NCBI RefSeq assembly: GCF_027116575.1
Contig: NZ_CP098252.1
Span: 620,001 to 684,000 of the forward strand
DNA: 64,000 nt
From: Oxalobacter aliiformigenes
GTDB taxonomy: Bacteria > Pseudomonadota > Gammaproteobacteria > Burkholderiales > Burkholderiaceae_D
Direction: 5' to 3'
Shown here: in pieces, positions 47,857 to 56,391 of the stretch
Layout: each line of letters opens with the position of its first letter
How positions within the stretch are numbered: position 1 is the first letter of the stretch
The notes under the pieces: generated by a model
Database searches by the model: none
Seen by the model: the letters and a program-made list of their open reading frames with translations, nothing else
What the model was told of the DNA's origin: nothing
Program-made: the position numbers and the translations under genes

Positions 47857-48738
47857 ATGAAAATTGAAGGCAGTATAGTTGCACTGGTCACTCCGATGAG
47901 TGAGGACGGGAGCGTTGATCTCGATAGCGCGCGCCACCTGATGGACTGGCAGATTGCAGAAGGTACGGACGCTCTGTCCGTAGTGGGTACGACGGGTGAA
48001 TCACCTACTGTAAACGTCGATGAACATGCCGAAATGATTCGGGTCGCCGTAGAGCATTCCGGCAAGAGAATTCCGGTCATTGCCGGTGCGGGCGGCAATT
48101 CCACTGCGGAAGCGATCGCACTGACCCGCTATGCGCAAATGGCAGGGGCCGATGCTTCCCTTCAGGTCGTTCCCTATTACAACAAGCCGACCCAGGAGGG
48201 AATGTACCAGCATTTCAAAAGCGTCGCCGAAGCGGTCGATCTGCCGATGATTCTGTATAACGTTCCGGGCAGAACGGTTGCGGATCTTTCCAATGAAACG
48301 ATTCTCCGGCTGTCGGAAATTCCGAATATTATCGGGGTCAAGGATGCTACCGGCAATATCGCGCGCGGCATTGATCTTCTGCGCAAGGTACCTGAGGATT
48401 TCGCGGTTTATTCCGGTGACGATTCCACGGCAATGGCTTTGATGCTTTGCGGAGCGAAAGGCAATATCTCGGTTGTTGCCAATGTCGCACCGAAAAACAT
48501 GCATCTGATGTGTGCGGCGGCGATAAAGGGCGATGTCGTGACAGCACGGAAACTGAATGACTTGATGTTGCCGTTAAGCCAGCAGCTTTTTGTGGAATCG
48601 AATCCGATTCCCGTCAAATGGGCGCTGACGGAAATGGGTATGATTCCTCCGGGTATCCGTTTGCCGCTGGTTCCGCTGGCAGCGGGATATCATGACGTGG
48701 TCAGAAAGGCGCTGAAAGAAGCAGGCGTTCTGGCCTGA
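47857..48738 (+). CDS. dapA: 4-hydroxy-tetrahydrodipicolinate synthase
   Basis: Condenses pyruvate with aspartate semialdehyde, the first step to diaminopimelate and lysine. The 293-aa product is a TIM barrel of the DapA group: [21 protein letters not shown], catalytic Tyr134 in LYNVPGRT, and the Schiff-base lysine Lys162 in IGVKDATGN. These agree with E. coli Tyr133/Lys161 within one residue. Near the C-terminus, [13 protein letters not shown] is also typical. It begins the dapA-bamC-MBL hydrolase gene run, an arrangement I know from other Burkholderiales. Confidence 0.97.
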   Translation: MKIEGSIVALVTPMSEDGSVDLDSARHLMDWQIAEGTDALSVVGTTGESPTVNVDEHAEMIRVAVEHSGKRIPVIAGAGGNSTAEAIALTRYAQMAGADASLQVVPYYNKPTQEGMYQHFKSVAEAVDLPMILYNVPGRTVADLSNETILRLSEIPNIIGVKDATGNIARGIDLLRKVPEDFAVYSGDDSTAMALMLCGAKGNISVVANVAPKNMHLMCAAAIKGDVVTARKLNDLMLPLSQQLFVESNPIPVKWALTEMGMIPPGIRLPLVPLAAGYHDVVRKALKEAGVLA

Positions 48739-48810
48739 TGGATCCCGCTGGAAGATTGCCTGCTGAAAAAAGTCGTACTGAACTTATTGGAAGGTCTGGA
48801 AACTGAATAT

Positions 48811-49986
48811 ATGGTGTTTAATAAAAAAGTCGGTTCCGTACTGATCGGATCGCTGACAGTACTGGGATTGTCGTCATGCAGCACGGTTGACAGTTTGCTC
48901 GAGGCAGACCGTATCGATTACAAAAGCGAGACCTCTTCTCAGGCACAGGGGCGAAGACTTGAAATTCCGCCCGATCTGACACAGCTGCAACGGGACAACC
49001 GCTATACGATTCCGGAGAGTGGAACCGTAACGGCTTCCGGCTATAACCAGCAGCAACAGGAGGCACGGCCGAATATGGCAGTGGGTTCTTCCGGTGTGGT
49101 GGCTCCCAATGAAGCGACTGATATCCGTATCGAACGAGATGGCAGCCAGCGCTGGCTTGTCGTCAACCGCAGCCCTGAGGTACTCTGGCCGCAAATTCGG
49201 GACTTCTGGCAGGATAACGGTTTTTTGATCAATATCGATTCCCCCGATACCGGCATTATGGAAACGGACTGGGCTGAGAATCGGGCCAAACTGCCCCAGG
49301 ATTTTATCCGCAAGACATTGGGTAAAGTGTTTGATGCACTCTATTCGACGGGTGAACGGGACAAGTTCAGGACGCGTCTTGAACGCAATGCCGATGGAAC
49401 GACCGATATTTTCATCAGCCATCGCGGTGCGCAGGAAGAGATTGTCGGCGTCAACAAGGATACGACCATGTGGACGGCCCGTCCTTCGGATCCGGAACTG
49501 GAAGCGGAATTTTTGTCGCGTCTGATGGTTCAATTGAGTGACATGAACCAGAAGGAAAAGGCCAGGGCGAAAGCGCTTGCCGAGCAAAAGACGGTTGTGT
49601 TGCCTTCCAGGGCGACGCTTGTCAAGGGAGAAGGAAGTTCGAAGGTTGTAGTTGATGAAACCTTTGACCGGACTTGGCGTCGGGTTGGTCTGGCACTGGA
49701 TCGTGTCGGATTCACGGTGGAAGACCGGGATCGCTCGAAAGGTCTGTATTTCGTCCGTTATGTCGATCAGGACAGCGACGCAAAGAATACACCGGAAAAG
49801 GAAAAGGGATTCTTCTCGAATCTGTTCACTTTCTCCAACAAGGAAAAACATGCCCAGCGTTATCAGATTTCCGTTCAGGAAACCAGCGACAAGAGTGAAA
49901 TTGTCGTGCTGGATGACAAGGGGCAGCCGGAAAAAACTTCTACTGGCCGGAAGATCATGGATCTTCTCTATGAACAGTTGAGGTAA
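48811..49986 (+). CDS. bamC: Outer membrane protein assembly factor BamC (lipoprotein)
   Basis: Lipoprotein of the BAM complex that inserts beta-barrel proteins in the outer membrane. The 391-aa product has a lipoprotein signal peptide with lipobox LSSC (Cys at about residue 23), a natively unfolded N-terminal stretch that binds BamD (with EIPPDLTQLQRDNRY, the conserved PPDL motif), and two helix-grip domains (about 110-240 and 270-391). The frame can start at a TTG (48787), but ATG 48811 leads directly into the signal peptide, although its Shine-Dalgarno is weak. It lies 72 bases after dapA, as in other Burkholderiales. Confidence 0.92.
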   Translation: MVFNKKVGSVLIGSLTVLGLSSCSTVDSLLEADRIDYKSETSSQAQGRRLEIPPDLTQLQRDNRYTIPESGTVTASGYNQQQQEARPNMAVGSSGVVAPNEATDIRIERDGSQRWLVVNRSPEVLWPQIRDFWQDNGFLINIDSPDTGIMETDWAENRAKLPQDFIRKTLGKVFDALYSTGERDKFRTRLERNADGTTDIFISHRGAQEEIVGVNKDTTMWTARPSDPELEAEFLSRLMVQLSDMNQKEKARAKALAEQKTVVLPSRATLVKGEGSSKVVVDETFDRTWRRVGLALDRVGFTVEDRDRSKGLYFVRYVDQDSDAKNTPEKEKGFFSNLFTFSNKEKHAQRYQISVQETSDKSEIVVLDDKGQPEKTSTGRKIMDLLYEQLR

Positions 49987-50014
49987 CCGGTAGTTCGGAA
50001 TATAACGGCAGATC

Positions 50015-50791
50015 TTGAAATTGACGAGTTTGGGAAGCGGCAGCAAGGGGAATTCGCTGCTCGTTTCCGCAAAAGACGGCTTCACGGAAACAACAGTCAT
50101 GTTTGACTGCGGTTTCGGTATCCGTGAGATGCAGCGGCGTCTGGAGCGGGCCGGTCGTTTTCCTGCCGATTTGTCAGCGCTGATCGTGACACATGAGCAT
50201 GGTGATCATGCAGGAGGCGTCTTGGCGTTTGCCCGTCGTTACCGGATACCGGTTTGGATGAGTTACGGCACTTTCCAGTCTTTGGGAAAGGATTTTTTCG
50301 GAATTGATGTCAATTTTTGCAGGGACGGAGACAGTTTTGTTGTCGGTGGCTTGCAGATATCGGCTTTTACCATTTCACATGATGCAAGGGAACCCTTGCA
50401 GTTTCACATGACAGACGGTGCCATGAAATTCGGAATGCTGACTGACACGGGGCAGGTGACGCCTCATATTGCGAATGCATTGTCCGGTTGCGATGCCCTG
50501 ATGGTCGAGTGTAATTATGACGATCGTATGCTGGAAAAATCGGCATACCCTTTTTATCTGAAGAAACGTATCAGCAGTGTTTATGGGCATTTGTCCAATA
50601 GTTGTGCCGGCGAATTTCTGGCCCAAGTGGATCATTCACGGCTTAAAAAAGTCATTGGAGCACATTTGAGCCAGAACAATAATTTGCCCGAACTGGCCAG
50701 AGAGGCGATCGAAGAAGTGGTGGATGCCGGAAGAACGGAAATAGTTGTTGCGGGGCAGGATGACGGATTTGAGTGGACGGAGATAGCCTAG
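50015..50791 (+). CDS. Metallo-beta-lactamase fold hydrolase (YycJ/WalJ-like)
   Basis: The 258-aa product is a small MBL-fold enzyme. Its metal motif is THEHGDHAGG (His60, His62, Asp64, His65), followed by further ligands in FTISHDAREPL, GMLTDTGQVT and YGHLSNSCAG. The start block LTSLGSGSKGNSLLVS is the hallmark of the YycJ/WalJ subgroup, whose members act in DNA repair/single-strand processing or have unknown substrates. The start is TTG at 50015: the conserved motif begins two codons later and no ATG or GTG is available. It lies 29 bases after bamC and ends at a bidirectional terminator. Confidence 0.85.
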   Translation: MKLTSLGSGSKGNSLLVSAKDGFTETTVMFDCGFGIREMQRRLERAGRFPADLSALIVTHEHGDHAGGVLAFARRYRIPVWMSYGTFQSLGKDFFGIDVNFCRDGDSFVVGGLQISAFTISHDAREPLQFHMTDGAMKFGMLTDTGQVTPHIANALSGCDALMVECNYDDRMLEKSAYPFYLKKRISSVYGHLSNSCAGEFLAQVDHSRLKKVIGAHLSQNNNLPELAREAIEEVVDAGRTEIVVAGQDDGFEWTEIA

Positions 50792-50821
50792 AAGAGGAGT
50801 TTTCCCTGTTTTACCGATAAA

Positions 50822-50849
50822 AAAAAGCCGATCGGAAGATCGGCTTTTT
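50822..50849. terminator. Bidirectional rho-independent terminator
   Basis: AAAAAGCCGATC (50822-50833), GGAA loop, GATCGGCTTTTT (50838-50849). This 12-bp stem with A-run and T-run serves the MBL gene on the plus strand and the lipoprotein gene on the minus strand. Confidence 0.9.
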
Positions 50850-50866
50850 GTCAGACGGAACAAGAA

Positions 50867-51172
50867 TTATTTCTTGGCAGCGTCTTTTGCAGCAGCAGCT
50901 GCGTCCTTGGCAGCAGCGCCAGCATCTTTAGCTGCATCTTTGGCGTCTTTTGCAGCGTCTTTAGCGGCAGCAGCAGCGTCCTTGGCGTCAGCAGCCGGAG
51001 CAGCAGCGTCTTTAGCAGCTGGAGGAGCGTCTTTAGCCGGAGCAGCAGCGTCCTTGGCTGGAGCGGTAGCAGCTGGAGCAGCAGCATCTTTCTTATCAGC
51101 AGGTTTTTCACCAACTTTACATGCGGTCAGAGCAAGAGCCATCAGGCCAACGAGCAATAAAGACTTTTTCAT
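50867..51172 (-). CDS. Ala/Lys/Asp-repeat lipoprotein
   Basis: The 101-aa product has a lipoprotein signal peptide with lipobox LTAC (Cys18). The mature part is made almost wholly of Ala, Lys, Asp and Pro: about eleven KDA units spaced by Ala/Pro runs, Pro-rich in the first half and Pro-free in the second. The second half should form a long amphipathic or charged helix, similar in character to Lpp-like spacers or histone-H1-like tails. AGGA lies 6 nt before the ATG (51172). I know no function. The antisense frame on the plus strand is Ala/Ser-rich only because of the repeats. Confidence 0.8.
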   Translation of the reverse strand: MKKSLLLVGLMALALTACKVGEKPADKKDAAAPAATAPAKDAAAPAKDAPPAAKDAAAPAADAKDAAAAAKDAAKDAKDAAKDAGAAAKDAAAAAKDAAKK

Positions 51173-51771
51173 TTGTAATCCTTAATTAAATAATTAGGTT
51201 AATTACCGGTAATTGTATACTACTTTGAATAGAAAATTACCAAATGCCATTGCACAAGTGCAGCCACACTGGCAATCTCCTAATGGTGCTGATTATAGCT
51301 ATTTTTTGATGGTTGTAACCTCCCCTTCCGGGGTTTTTGCATGTGTTTTGCAATCTCGCAACAGGTTTGAGACATTCTTCAAACATTCCCGGGTACAGCG
51401 ATACCGATAATGGTTTGCCTTGAACTTCGGCAAGGAACGATATGCTGATCCAGCAATGTTTTATTTTGGAAATTTTCTTTATAAAACATTATGTTATAAC
51501 CTGCTTTCCCAATGGGGTGTCCGTATCTGTCCCTGACAGGTGAAAAGTCCGTTTTTTGTTTCCCGCAGTCAAATTCTGTTGGAATGTCTTTTGGAAAATA
51601 CCGGTAAATGATTCCGGATCCTTTGCAAGAAGGAGCGATGGAAATTGGATAAACCCAATATGAATTTTTATAGCAGTAATATAAATGTTCACGGGATGAA
51701 TTTTTTAAAGTCATTTCATACGGGTATAATTTTTTTCATTCATCATGAATCAGAAATCATCCGGGGAAAAA
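51173..51771. other. About 600-base AT-rich region between the lipoprotein gene and slyD
   Basis: A+T-rich compared with its neighbours. The left end must hold the minus-strand promoter of the lipoprotein gene. The only long frame is a minus-strand 111-codon one, listed separately. No RNA gene or terminator was recognised. Confidence 0.4.
51379..51714 (-). CDS. Possible hypothetical protein, 111 aa, AT-rich gene
   Basis: A single frame from ATG 51714 to TGA at 51379. The product has balanced composition with several aromatic residues and Cys/Gly (for example YWVYPISIAPSCKGSG and DFSPVRDRYGHPIGKAGYN), which is unlike the usual shadow frames. There is no ribosome-binding site, signal peptide or recognised family. 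It could be a recently gained gene or a remnant. I rate it low. Confidence 0.25.
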   Translation of the reverse strand: MTLKNSSREHLYYCYKNSYWVYPISIAPSCKGSGIIYRYFPKDIPTEFDCGKQKTDFSPVRDRYGHPIGKAGYNIMFYKENFQNKTLLDQHIVPCRSSRQTIIGIAVPGNV

Positions 51772-52296
51772 ATGAAAATAACCAAAAACACGGTCGTCAC
51801 CGTTCATTACAAATTGTCTGATGCACAAAACAATGTGCTTGAGGATGGTCAGGAACCGATCGTTTACCTTCATGGCGGTTACGATGATACGTTGCCTGCT
51901 CTTGAGAAGGCACTGGACGGCAAGGATGTCGGATACAAAACCATGATCCAGGTCGAGCCGGAAGAGGCTTTCGGTGAATATGATCCATTGCTGGTCAGGG
52001 TAGAGGATCGTGAAAGTTTCCCGACACCGCTGGAAGTCGGCATGCAATTTGAGGGAATGCCTGAAAATGCCGATCCCACGGAGAATCCAGCCATTTATGT
52101 CGTTACCGATATCGCGGATGGCAAGGTCATACTGGATGGCAATCATCCGCTTGCAGGTATAGCGCTCCGTTTTGAATTGACGGTGACCGATGTCAGGGCT
52201 GCAACTGAAAAGGAAATCGAACGGGGATATGTCAACGATCCCGATGGTTTCGACGACGATGAAGACGGCCAATTCAGAAGTATTGTATTGCATTGA
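51772..52296 (+). CDS. slyD: FKBP-type peptidyl-prolyl cis-trans isomerase, SlyD-like
   Basis: Cytosolic prolyl isomerase and folding helper. The 174-aa product follows E. coli SlyD through the FKBP domain and inserted flap: KNTVVTVHYKLSDAQNNVLE, YLHGGYDDTLPALEKALDG, the insert region AFGEYDPLLVRV, and DGNHPLAGIALRFELTV. The tail after the FKBP domain is acidic (DPDGFDDDEDG) and lacks the His/Cys-rich metal-binding tail of E. coli SlyD, so a nickel-delivery role is doubtful. The frame extends to 51745, but ATG 51772 (after GGGGA) gives the family start. Confidence 0.9.
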   Translation: MKITKNTVVTVHYKLSDAQNNVLEDGQEPIVYLHGGYDDTLPALEKALDGKDVGYKTMIQVEPEEAFGEYDPLLVRVEDRESFPTPLEVGMQFEGMPENADPTENPAIYVVTDIADGKVILDGNHPLAGIALRFELTVTDVRAATEKEIERGYVNDPDGFDDDEDGQFRSIVLH

Positions 52297-52383
52297 TAAA
52301 GCGCAGCAATATTGGCAGGCTTTGATTGACCGGAATGATTGTGTCACGATAAAATAACAGATTGCTTGAACTCAGGGAACAGC

Positions 52384-53136
52384 ATGGCGCGTAAACTGAT
52401 CGTCGGAAACTGGAAAATGAATGGCAGTCTTGCCGTGAATGCCGAATTGCTTGACGGCATCAAGGCCGGGCTGTCCGGAGTTGACTGCGATCTGGCAATC
52501 TGCGTCCCTTTCCCCTATCTGGCACAATGCCAGTCCGCTCTGGAAGGAACGGATATCGCGCTGGGCGCTGAAGATGTTTCGGCACATGCAATCGGAGCTT
52601 ATACAGGACAGGTATCCACGCGAATGTTGCTTGATTTCGATTGCAAGTATGTCATTGTCGGGCATTCCGAACGGCGCGAGTACTGCAATGAATCCGATGA
52701 GCTGGTCGCCAACAAGGTACAGCGTGCGTTGGCAGGGGGGCTGACCCCGATCGTCTGTGTCGGGGAATCACTGAAGGAAAAGGAAAACAGGCAAACGGCG
52801 GAAGTCGTCGAGAGGCAGATGCACGCCGTGCTTTCCGTGCTCGAGGAAAGGGAAGTTTGCGATATCGTCGTCGCTTATGAACCGGTCTGGGCAATTGGTA
52901 CCGGGAAAACGCCAACGCCCGATATGGTCGGAGATGTTCATGCGCTTCTGCGCGAATTGATGATCAGGAAAAATCCTGATGCCGTGGAGTGTGTAAGGAT
53001 ATTGTATGGCGGCAGCATGAAGCCGTCGAATGCCGAGGAATTTTTGAAGATGCCCGATATAAATGGCGGACTGATTGGGGGTGCCGCCCTGAAAGCAGAT
53101 GATTTTCTGGCGATAGCGCGTCTGGCATCGAAATAG
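52384..53136 (+). CDS. tpiA: Triosephosphate isomerase
   Basis: Interconverts dihydroxyacetone phosphate and glyceraldehyde-3-phosphate. The 250-aa TIM barrel has the substrate lysine in GNWKMN (Lys11), the catalytic His in [10 protein letters not shown], the catalytic Glu in [14 protein letters not shown] and the phosphate loop [10 protein letters not shown]. The longest frame begins at 52339. ATG 52384 gives the standard [13 protein letters not shown], although its Shine-Dalgarno (CAGGGA at 52375-52380) is close. The secG gene follows after 37 bases, the usual order in this group. Confidence 0.97.
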   Translation: MARKLIVGNWKMNGSLAVNAELLDGIKAGLSGVDCDLAICVPFPYLAQCQSALEGTDIALGAEDVSAHAIGAYTGQVSTRMLLDFDCKYVIVGHSERREYCNESDELVANKVQRALAGGLTPIVCVGESLKEKENRQTAEVVERQMHAVLSVLEEREVCDIVVAYEPVWAIGTGKTPTPDMVGDVHALLRELMIRKNPDAVECVRILYGGSMKPSNAEEFLKMPDINGGLIGGAALKADDFLAIARLASK

Positions 53137-53173
53137 GGAAATTGGTCAATCAAAAGGAAAATGCAGGAATACC

Positions 53174-53566
53174 ATGCTGTATAACATTATCATTATCATT
53201 CAGGTTTTGTCCGCGCTTGCCATTATCGTGCTGGTTTTGATGCAGCATGGCAAGGGTGCCGACATGGGAGCGGCATTTGGCGCTGGCGGTTCTTCCGGAA
53301 GTATTTTCGGTGCCACTGGCTCGTCGAATTTTCTGTCCAAGTCAACAGCCATCGCCGCAGTGATATTTTTTGTATCGACGTTGGCCATGGCTTATCTGGG
53401 ACCCTATCGCGCACCTGTGCAGAGCAGTATCATTGAAAAATTGCAGTCTGTTCCGACCCCTGCTCCGGCACAGGAAACAGCAGTTAAGGAGGCTGCCGGT
53501 GCAGCGGCGATTCCGGGAGCAAGCCAGACGGTTCCAGGAGCCTCTGGCGAAAATACGTCAAAATGA
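53174..53566 (+). CDS. secG: Preprotein translocase subunit SecG
   Basis: Small membrane partner of SecYE that helps SecA-driven export. The 130-aa product has two transmembrane helices (about 4-24 and 52-73). Between them is the conserved cytoplasmic loop HGKGADMGAAFGAGGSSGSI. The C-terminal tail is Ala/Pro/Gly-rich and longer than in E. coli, as is common in Burkholderiales. tRNA-Leu(GAG) follows 70 bases later and then, after an insertion, the nuo operon. Confidence 0.95.
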   Translation: MLYNIIIIIQVLSALAIIVLVLMQHGKGADMGAAFGAGGSSGSIFGATGSSNFLSKSTAIAAVIFFVSTLAMAYLGPYRAPVQSSIIEKLQSVPTPAPAQETAVKEAAGAAAIPGASQTVPGASGENTSK

Positions 53567-53636
53567 CAATTCGGTATTCTTTTTCTTCATTAAAACTTGA
53601 TGAAAAAGGAAGTTGCTGCGATAATTTAATTCTTGC

Positions 53637-53721
53637 GCCGACGTGGTGGAATTGGTAGACACGCTATCTTGAGGGGGTAGTGGCGAAAGTCGTGCGAGTT
53701 CAAGTCTCGCCGTCGGCACCA
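53637..53721 (+). tRNA. tRNA-Leu (anticodon GAG)
   Basis: An 85-nt class II tRNA with encoded CCA. The acceptor stem is GCCGACG/CGTCGGC, and the anticodon stem CTATC/GGTAG surrounds the loop TTGAGGG (anticodon GAG). A long variable arm and a T-arm with GTTCAAG follow. A tRNA-Leu(GAG) between secG and nuoA is a known Burkholderiales arrangement. Confidence 0.97.
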
Positions 53722-53752
53722 ACAACCAGTTCAAAGCAGTCTGATACAGTAT

Positions 53753-53796
53753 AAAAACCCGTGTAAAACAAAATGTTTATGCGGGTTTTCTGTTTT
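53753..53796 (+). terminator. Terminator after tRNA-Leu
   Basis: AAAACCCG (53754-53761) pairs with CGGGTTTT (53782-53789), with a second inner pairing between TAAAAC and GTTTAT. A T-rich tail follows to about 53796. Confidence 0.75.
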
Positions 53797-53884
53797 GTGG
53801 GGTCTAATGCGGTATTGCTGGATCCAATATTTTTGGGTAGTTGTTTCCTCTTGCCATTTCTTCATCAATTCATTTTCTACTGAT

Positions 53885-54487
53885 ATGGCAAGACGGATTA
53901 TCTTTCTGGTACCCAAACAGATCGACAAAGCCGAACCCAAAGAGAGCGCATATATCCTTTTGATGGCAGCAGGTTGTATCTTGAAATTACAACTGCCGGT
54001 TCAAAGCTGTCGAAGATGAAAACCCGGTTGAATGAGTAAGTTATCAAGCTGGTTTTTGGCAAATATCCGGATGTGTCGCTGACACAGGTCACAAAAAGCG
54101 TGATGATGTGTGCAAACGGGTTGCTGAAGAGACAGATCAGAAAAGCGCAAATGGAAGCCGTGAAAGCTGCCGAGATGCAAAGGCTGCGGATGAAGAAAAC
54201 ACTTTACGGAAGGCTGCATGGTGCCTGTATGCCAGCGAGGCAGGTGGACAACGGACTATTACCGCAACAAGATGATACGGCAGCTTGAATTACATCTCTT
54301 TCCGTTTGTCGGTGATAAAAACATTCGGAAAACAGAGAGGAAAGGGCTGATCGACATATTAAGGGGGTGTCGAAAAAACGAACAAGAAAGGCAAAGCCAT
54401 GACTTGTTCGGCCAAGGGGTTATACCGGTGGATGGCAGAAGTTTACGATCTGGCCAACATGGAAAACAGCAGTTTTGTCCCGGCTAA
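53885..54487 (+). pseudogene. Decayed P4-type tyrosine recombinase (prophage integrase) gene
   Basis: Fragments of a DUF4102-type integrase occur in order on the plus strand but in different frames. First comes KQIDKAEPKESAY (from about 53914), then in the next frame FDGSRLYLEITTAGSKL (about 53959-54010). After a stop, VFGKYPDVSLTQ follows (about 54055), then AAEMQRL (about 54170), then in another frame RWTTDYYRNKMIRQLELHLF with PFVGDKNIR (about 54243-54330). These match, piece by piece, the N-terminal arm-binding and core-binding domains of P4-family integrases. At least three frame changes and an internal stop separate them, and the catalytic domain (R-H-R-Y) is missing. Location directly behind tRNA-Leu is the usual insertion site of such elements. 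Confidence 0.8.
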
Positions 54488-54930
54488 TTCCGGCCGATCA
54501 ATCATCAGGTTTTTGCCGCTGTATTGTCCGTTTCTTGATGGAGTGTTCCGGACATGCGTTTTATCCGTTGTGTCAAACCGTGTCTGACAGTCAATTCAAA
54601 TCGGGAAACTGGCGTATAAACGCTATCCTTGTCATGAATATATCGGGTTATCGTGACTCATATTCGAATCCTGGCCCAAAAGATGGTGAAAGGATAAGGA
54701 GGTGGTCTGATATGGAACGAATTCTCCCTTTTTGGGATCAGTGTACTTTTGAGGAAAACCGCGTTTCGGTGTATCATATAGTTTTAGTATGTCTGCCAAA
54801 CGTTTCTTAAGTCGTCGTTTCGGTTCGGAGTCGTCTTGCAAAAGTCCAGCCTGTCTCGTCCTTTGGAAATGCGCGCCATATGGGTGGGATTGTCCCGTCT
54901 TTCAACATTTCCTGTAATCAAGCGTCGAAC
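54488..54930. other. Region between integrase relic and nuoA
   Basis: About 440 bases without a recognisable gene. A strong AAGGAGG (54696-54702) precedes a 32-codon frame (ATG 54712, stop ending 54810) whose product is not recognised. The right end should hold the nuo promoter, which I could not pin down. No second copy of the tRNA-Leu 3' end (attR) was found. Confidence 0.45.
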
Positions 54931-55290
54931 GTGAATCTAGAAAATTACTTCCCCGTTCTGCTTTTTCTTCTGGTTGCATTGTTTTTTGGCGTTTTCTCCC
55001 TGTTTCTCGGCAGATTCCTTGCTCCCCACAGGCCGGATTCCGAAAAACTGTCGCCTTATGAATGCGGTTTTGCCCCGTTCGAGAACGCTCGCATGAAGTT
55101 CGATGTCAGATTTTATCTGATTGCGATTCTGTTCATCCTTTTTGATCTGGAAACCGCTTTTCTTTTTCCCTGGGCTGCCGCCATGCGCGATCTGGGATGG
55201 CAGGCGTTTGTCGCTGTCATGGTTTTTCTGGCGGAACTGGTGGCCGGTTTCTGGTATTTGTGGAAAAAAGGGGCGCTCAATTGGGAGTAA
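54931..55290 (+). CDS. nuoA: NADH-quinone oxidoreductase subunit A
   Basis: Membrane subunit of complex I near the quinone site. The 119-aa product has three transmembrane helices (about 5-27, 63-83, 88-110) and the conserved loop [20 protein letters not shown]. The longest frame starts at ATG 54880. GTG 54931 gives the standard Burkholderiales N-terminus ([15 protein letters not shown]) and the usual length of 119 aa, so I chose it despite a poor Shine-Dalgarno. It is the first gene of nuoA-J, all in one direction with tiny gaps or overlaps. Confidence 0.93.
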   Translation: MNLENYFPVLLFLLVALFFGVFSLFLGRFLAPHRPDSEKLSPYECGFAPFENARMKFDVRFYLIAILFILFDLETAFLFPWAAAMRDLGWQAFVAVMVFLAELVAGFWYLWKKGALNWE

Positions 55291-55293
55291 TCT

Positions 55294-55773
55294 GTGGCTA
55301 TTGACGGTCTGCTGAACAAGGGTTTCGTGACAACGACGCTGGATACAGCCATCAACTGGTTGCGTACCGGGTCGGTCTGGCCTGTGTCGTTCGGTCTGGC
55401 GTGTTGCGCCATCGAAATGATGCACAGTAGCGCATCGCGTTATGACATGGACCGGTTCGGTACATTTTTCCGTGCTTCGCCACGACAATCCGATCTCATG
55501 ATCGTGGCGGGGACACTTTGCAACAAGATGGCACCTGCCTTGCGCAAGGTGTATGACCAGATGGCCGAACCCCGCTGGGTCGTGTCCATGGGATCCTGTG
55601 CCAACGGGGGCGGTTATTATCATGATTCCTATTCTGTGGTTCGGGGATGTGACCGGATCGTCCCGGTCGATATTTATGTCCCGGGATGTCCGCCGACAGC
55701 CGAAGCTCTTCTGTATGCGCTCATGCAGCTGCGTGGCAAGATCAGGCGCACTTCCACCATTGCCCGTCAGTAA
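55294..55773 (+). CDS. nuoB: NADH-quinone oxidoreductase subunit B
   Basis: Carries the terminal 4Fe-4S cluster N2 next to quinone. The 159-aa product shows the cluster ligands: adjacent Cys-Cys in [12 protein letters not shown], one in GTLCNKM and one in [14 protein letters not shown]. The start is GTG at 55294, three bases after the nuoA stop. No ATG is available before the conserved [20 protein letters not shown] block. Confidence 0.97.
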   Translation: MAIDGLLNKGFVTTTLDTAINWLRTGSVWPVSFGLACCAIEMMHSSASRYDMDRFGTFFRASPRQSDLMIVAGTLCNKMAPALRKVYDQMAEPRWVVSMGSCANGGGYYHDSYSVVRGCDRIVPVDIYVPGCPPTAEALLYALMQLRGKIRRTSTIARQ

Positions 55774-55785
55774 ACGGAGAGAGCC

Positions 55786-56391
55786 ATGCAGAGAAATCCG
55801 GTTGAACTGGCGAACAAGGTACGTATCCTTCTTGGCGGGAAGGTTCTTGGTGTGTCGGAAGCATTTGGTGAAGTGACGGTCGAGGTGGATCCATCGGTTT
55901 ATCTGGAAGTCATGCAGAAATTGCGGGATGATCCCTCGCTGTGCTTTGAGGAACTGATCGATTTGTGCGGTGTGGATTATGCCGGGTATGGTGGCGATTC
56001 TGAAAACAGTCGGGACAGAAAGCGTTTTGCGGTGGTCGTTCATTTGTTGTCCCTGACATTCAATTGCCGGCTGAGAGTGCGCGTTTTCGCCAGTGACGGC
56101 GAAATGCCGGAGGTTCCATCGGTTATCGGAATCTGGCCATCGGCCAACTGGTTCGAGCGGGAAGCGTTCGATCTGTATGGCATCCTTTTCAGAGGACATC
56201 CCGACTTGCGGCGTATTCTGACCGATTACGGTTTTGTCGGGCATCCGTTCAGGAAAGATTTCCCGGTTCAGGGCTATGTCGAGATGCGTTATGACGAGAA
56301 AGAAAGACGGGTTGTCTATCAGCCGGTCGCGATCGAGCCACGTGAAATCACGCCGCGTGTGGTCCGGAATTCCGGCGGAGGCGAAAAATAA
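55786..56391 (+). CDS. nuoC: NADH-quinone oxidoreductase subunit C
   Basis: Peripheral-arm subunit (30 kDa family). The 201-aa product ends with the signature [19 protein letters not shown] followed by [19 protein letters not shown]. It is separate from NuoD, unlike the fused NuoCD of E. coli. The ATG is preceded by GGAGAGAG. Its stop overlaps the nuoD start by one base (TAATG). Confidence 0.97.
   Translation: MQRNPVELANKVRILLGGKVLGVSEAFGEVTVEVDPSVYLEVMQKLRDDPSLCFEELIDLCGVDYAGYGGDSENSRDRKRFAVVVHLLSLTFNCRLRVRVFASDGEMPEVPSVIGIWPSANWFEREAFDLYGILFRGHPDLRRILTDYGFVGHPFRKDFPVQGYVEMRYDEKERRVVYQPVAIEPREITPRVVRNSGGGEK

Noticed and set aside
50874-51185. Plus-strand Ala/Ser-rich 103-codon frame
   Set aside because: Antisense product of the KDA repeat. 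The minus-strand gene has a lipobox and a ribosome-binding site; this one has neither.
54660-54690. TTCGAATCCTGGC resembling a tRNA T-arm
   Set aside because: No cloverleaf can be built around it, and it does not match the 3' end of the nearby tRNA-Leu, so it is not an att copy.
54632-54841. Minus-strand 69-codon frame with basic and Pro/Lys segments
   Set aside because: No ribosome-binding site, no family resemblance. It lies in the relic region.
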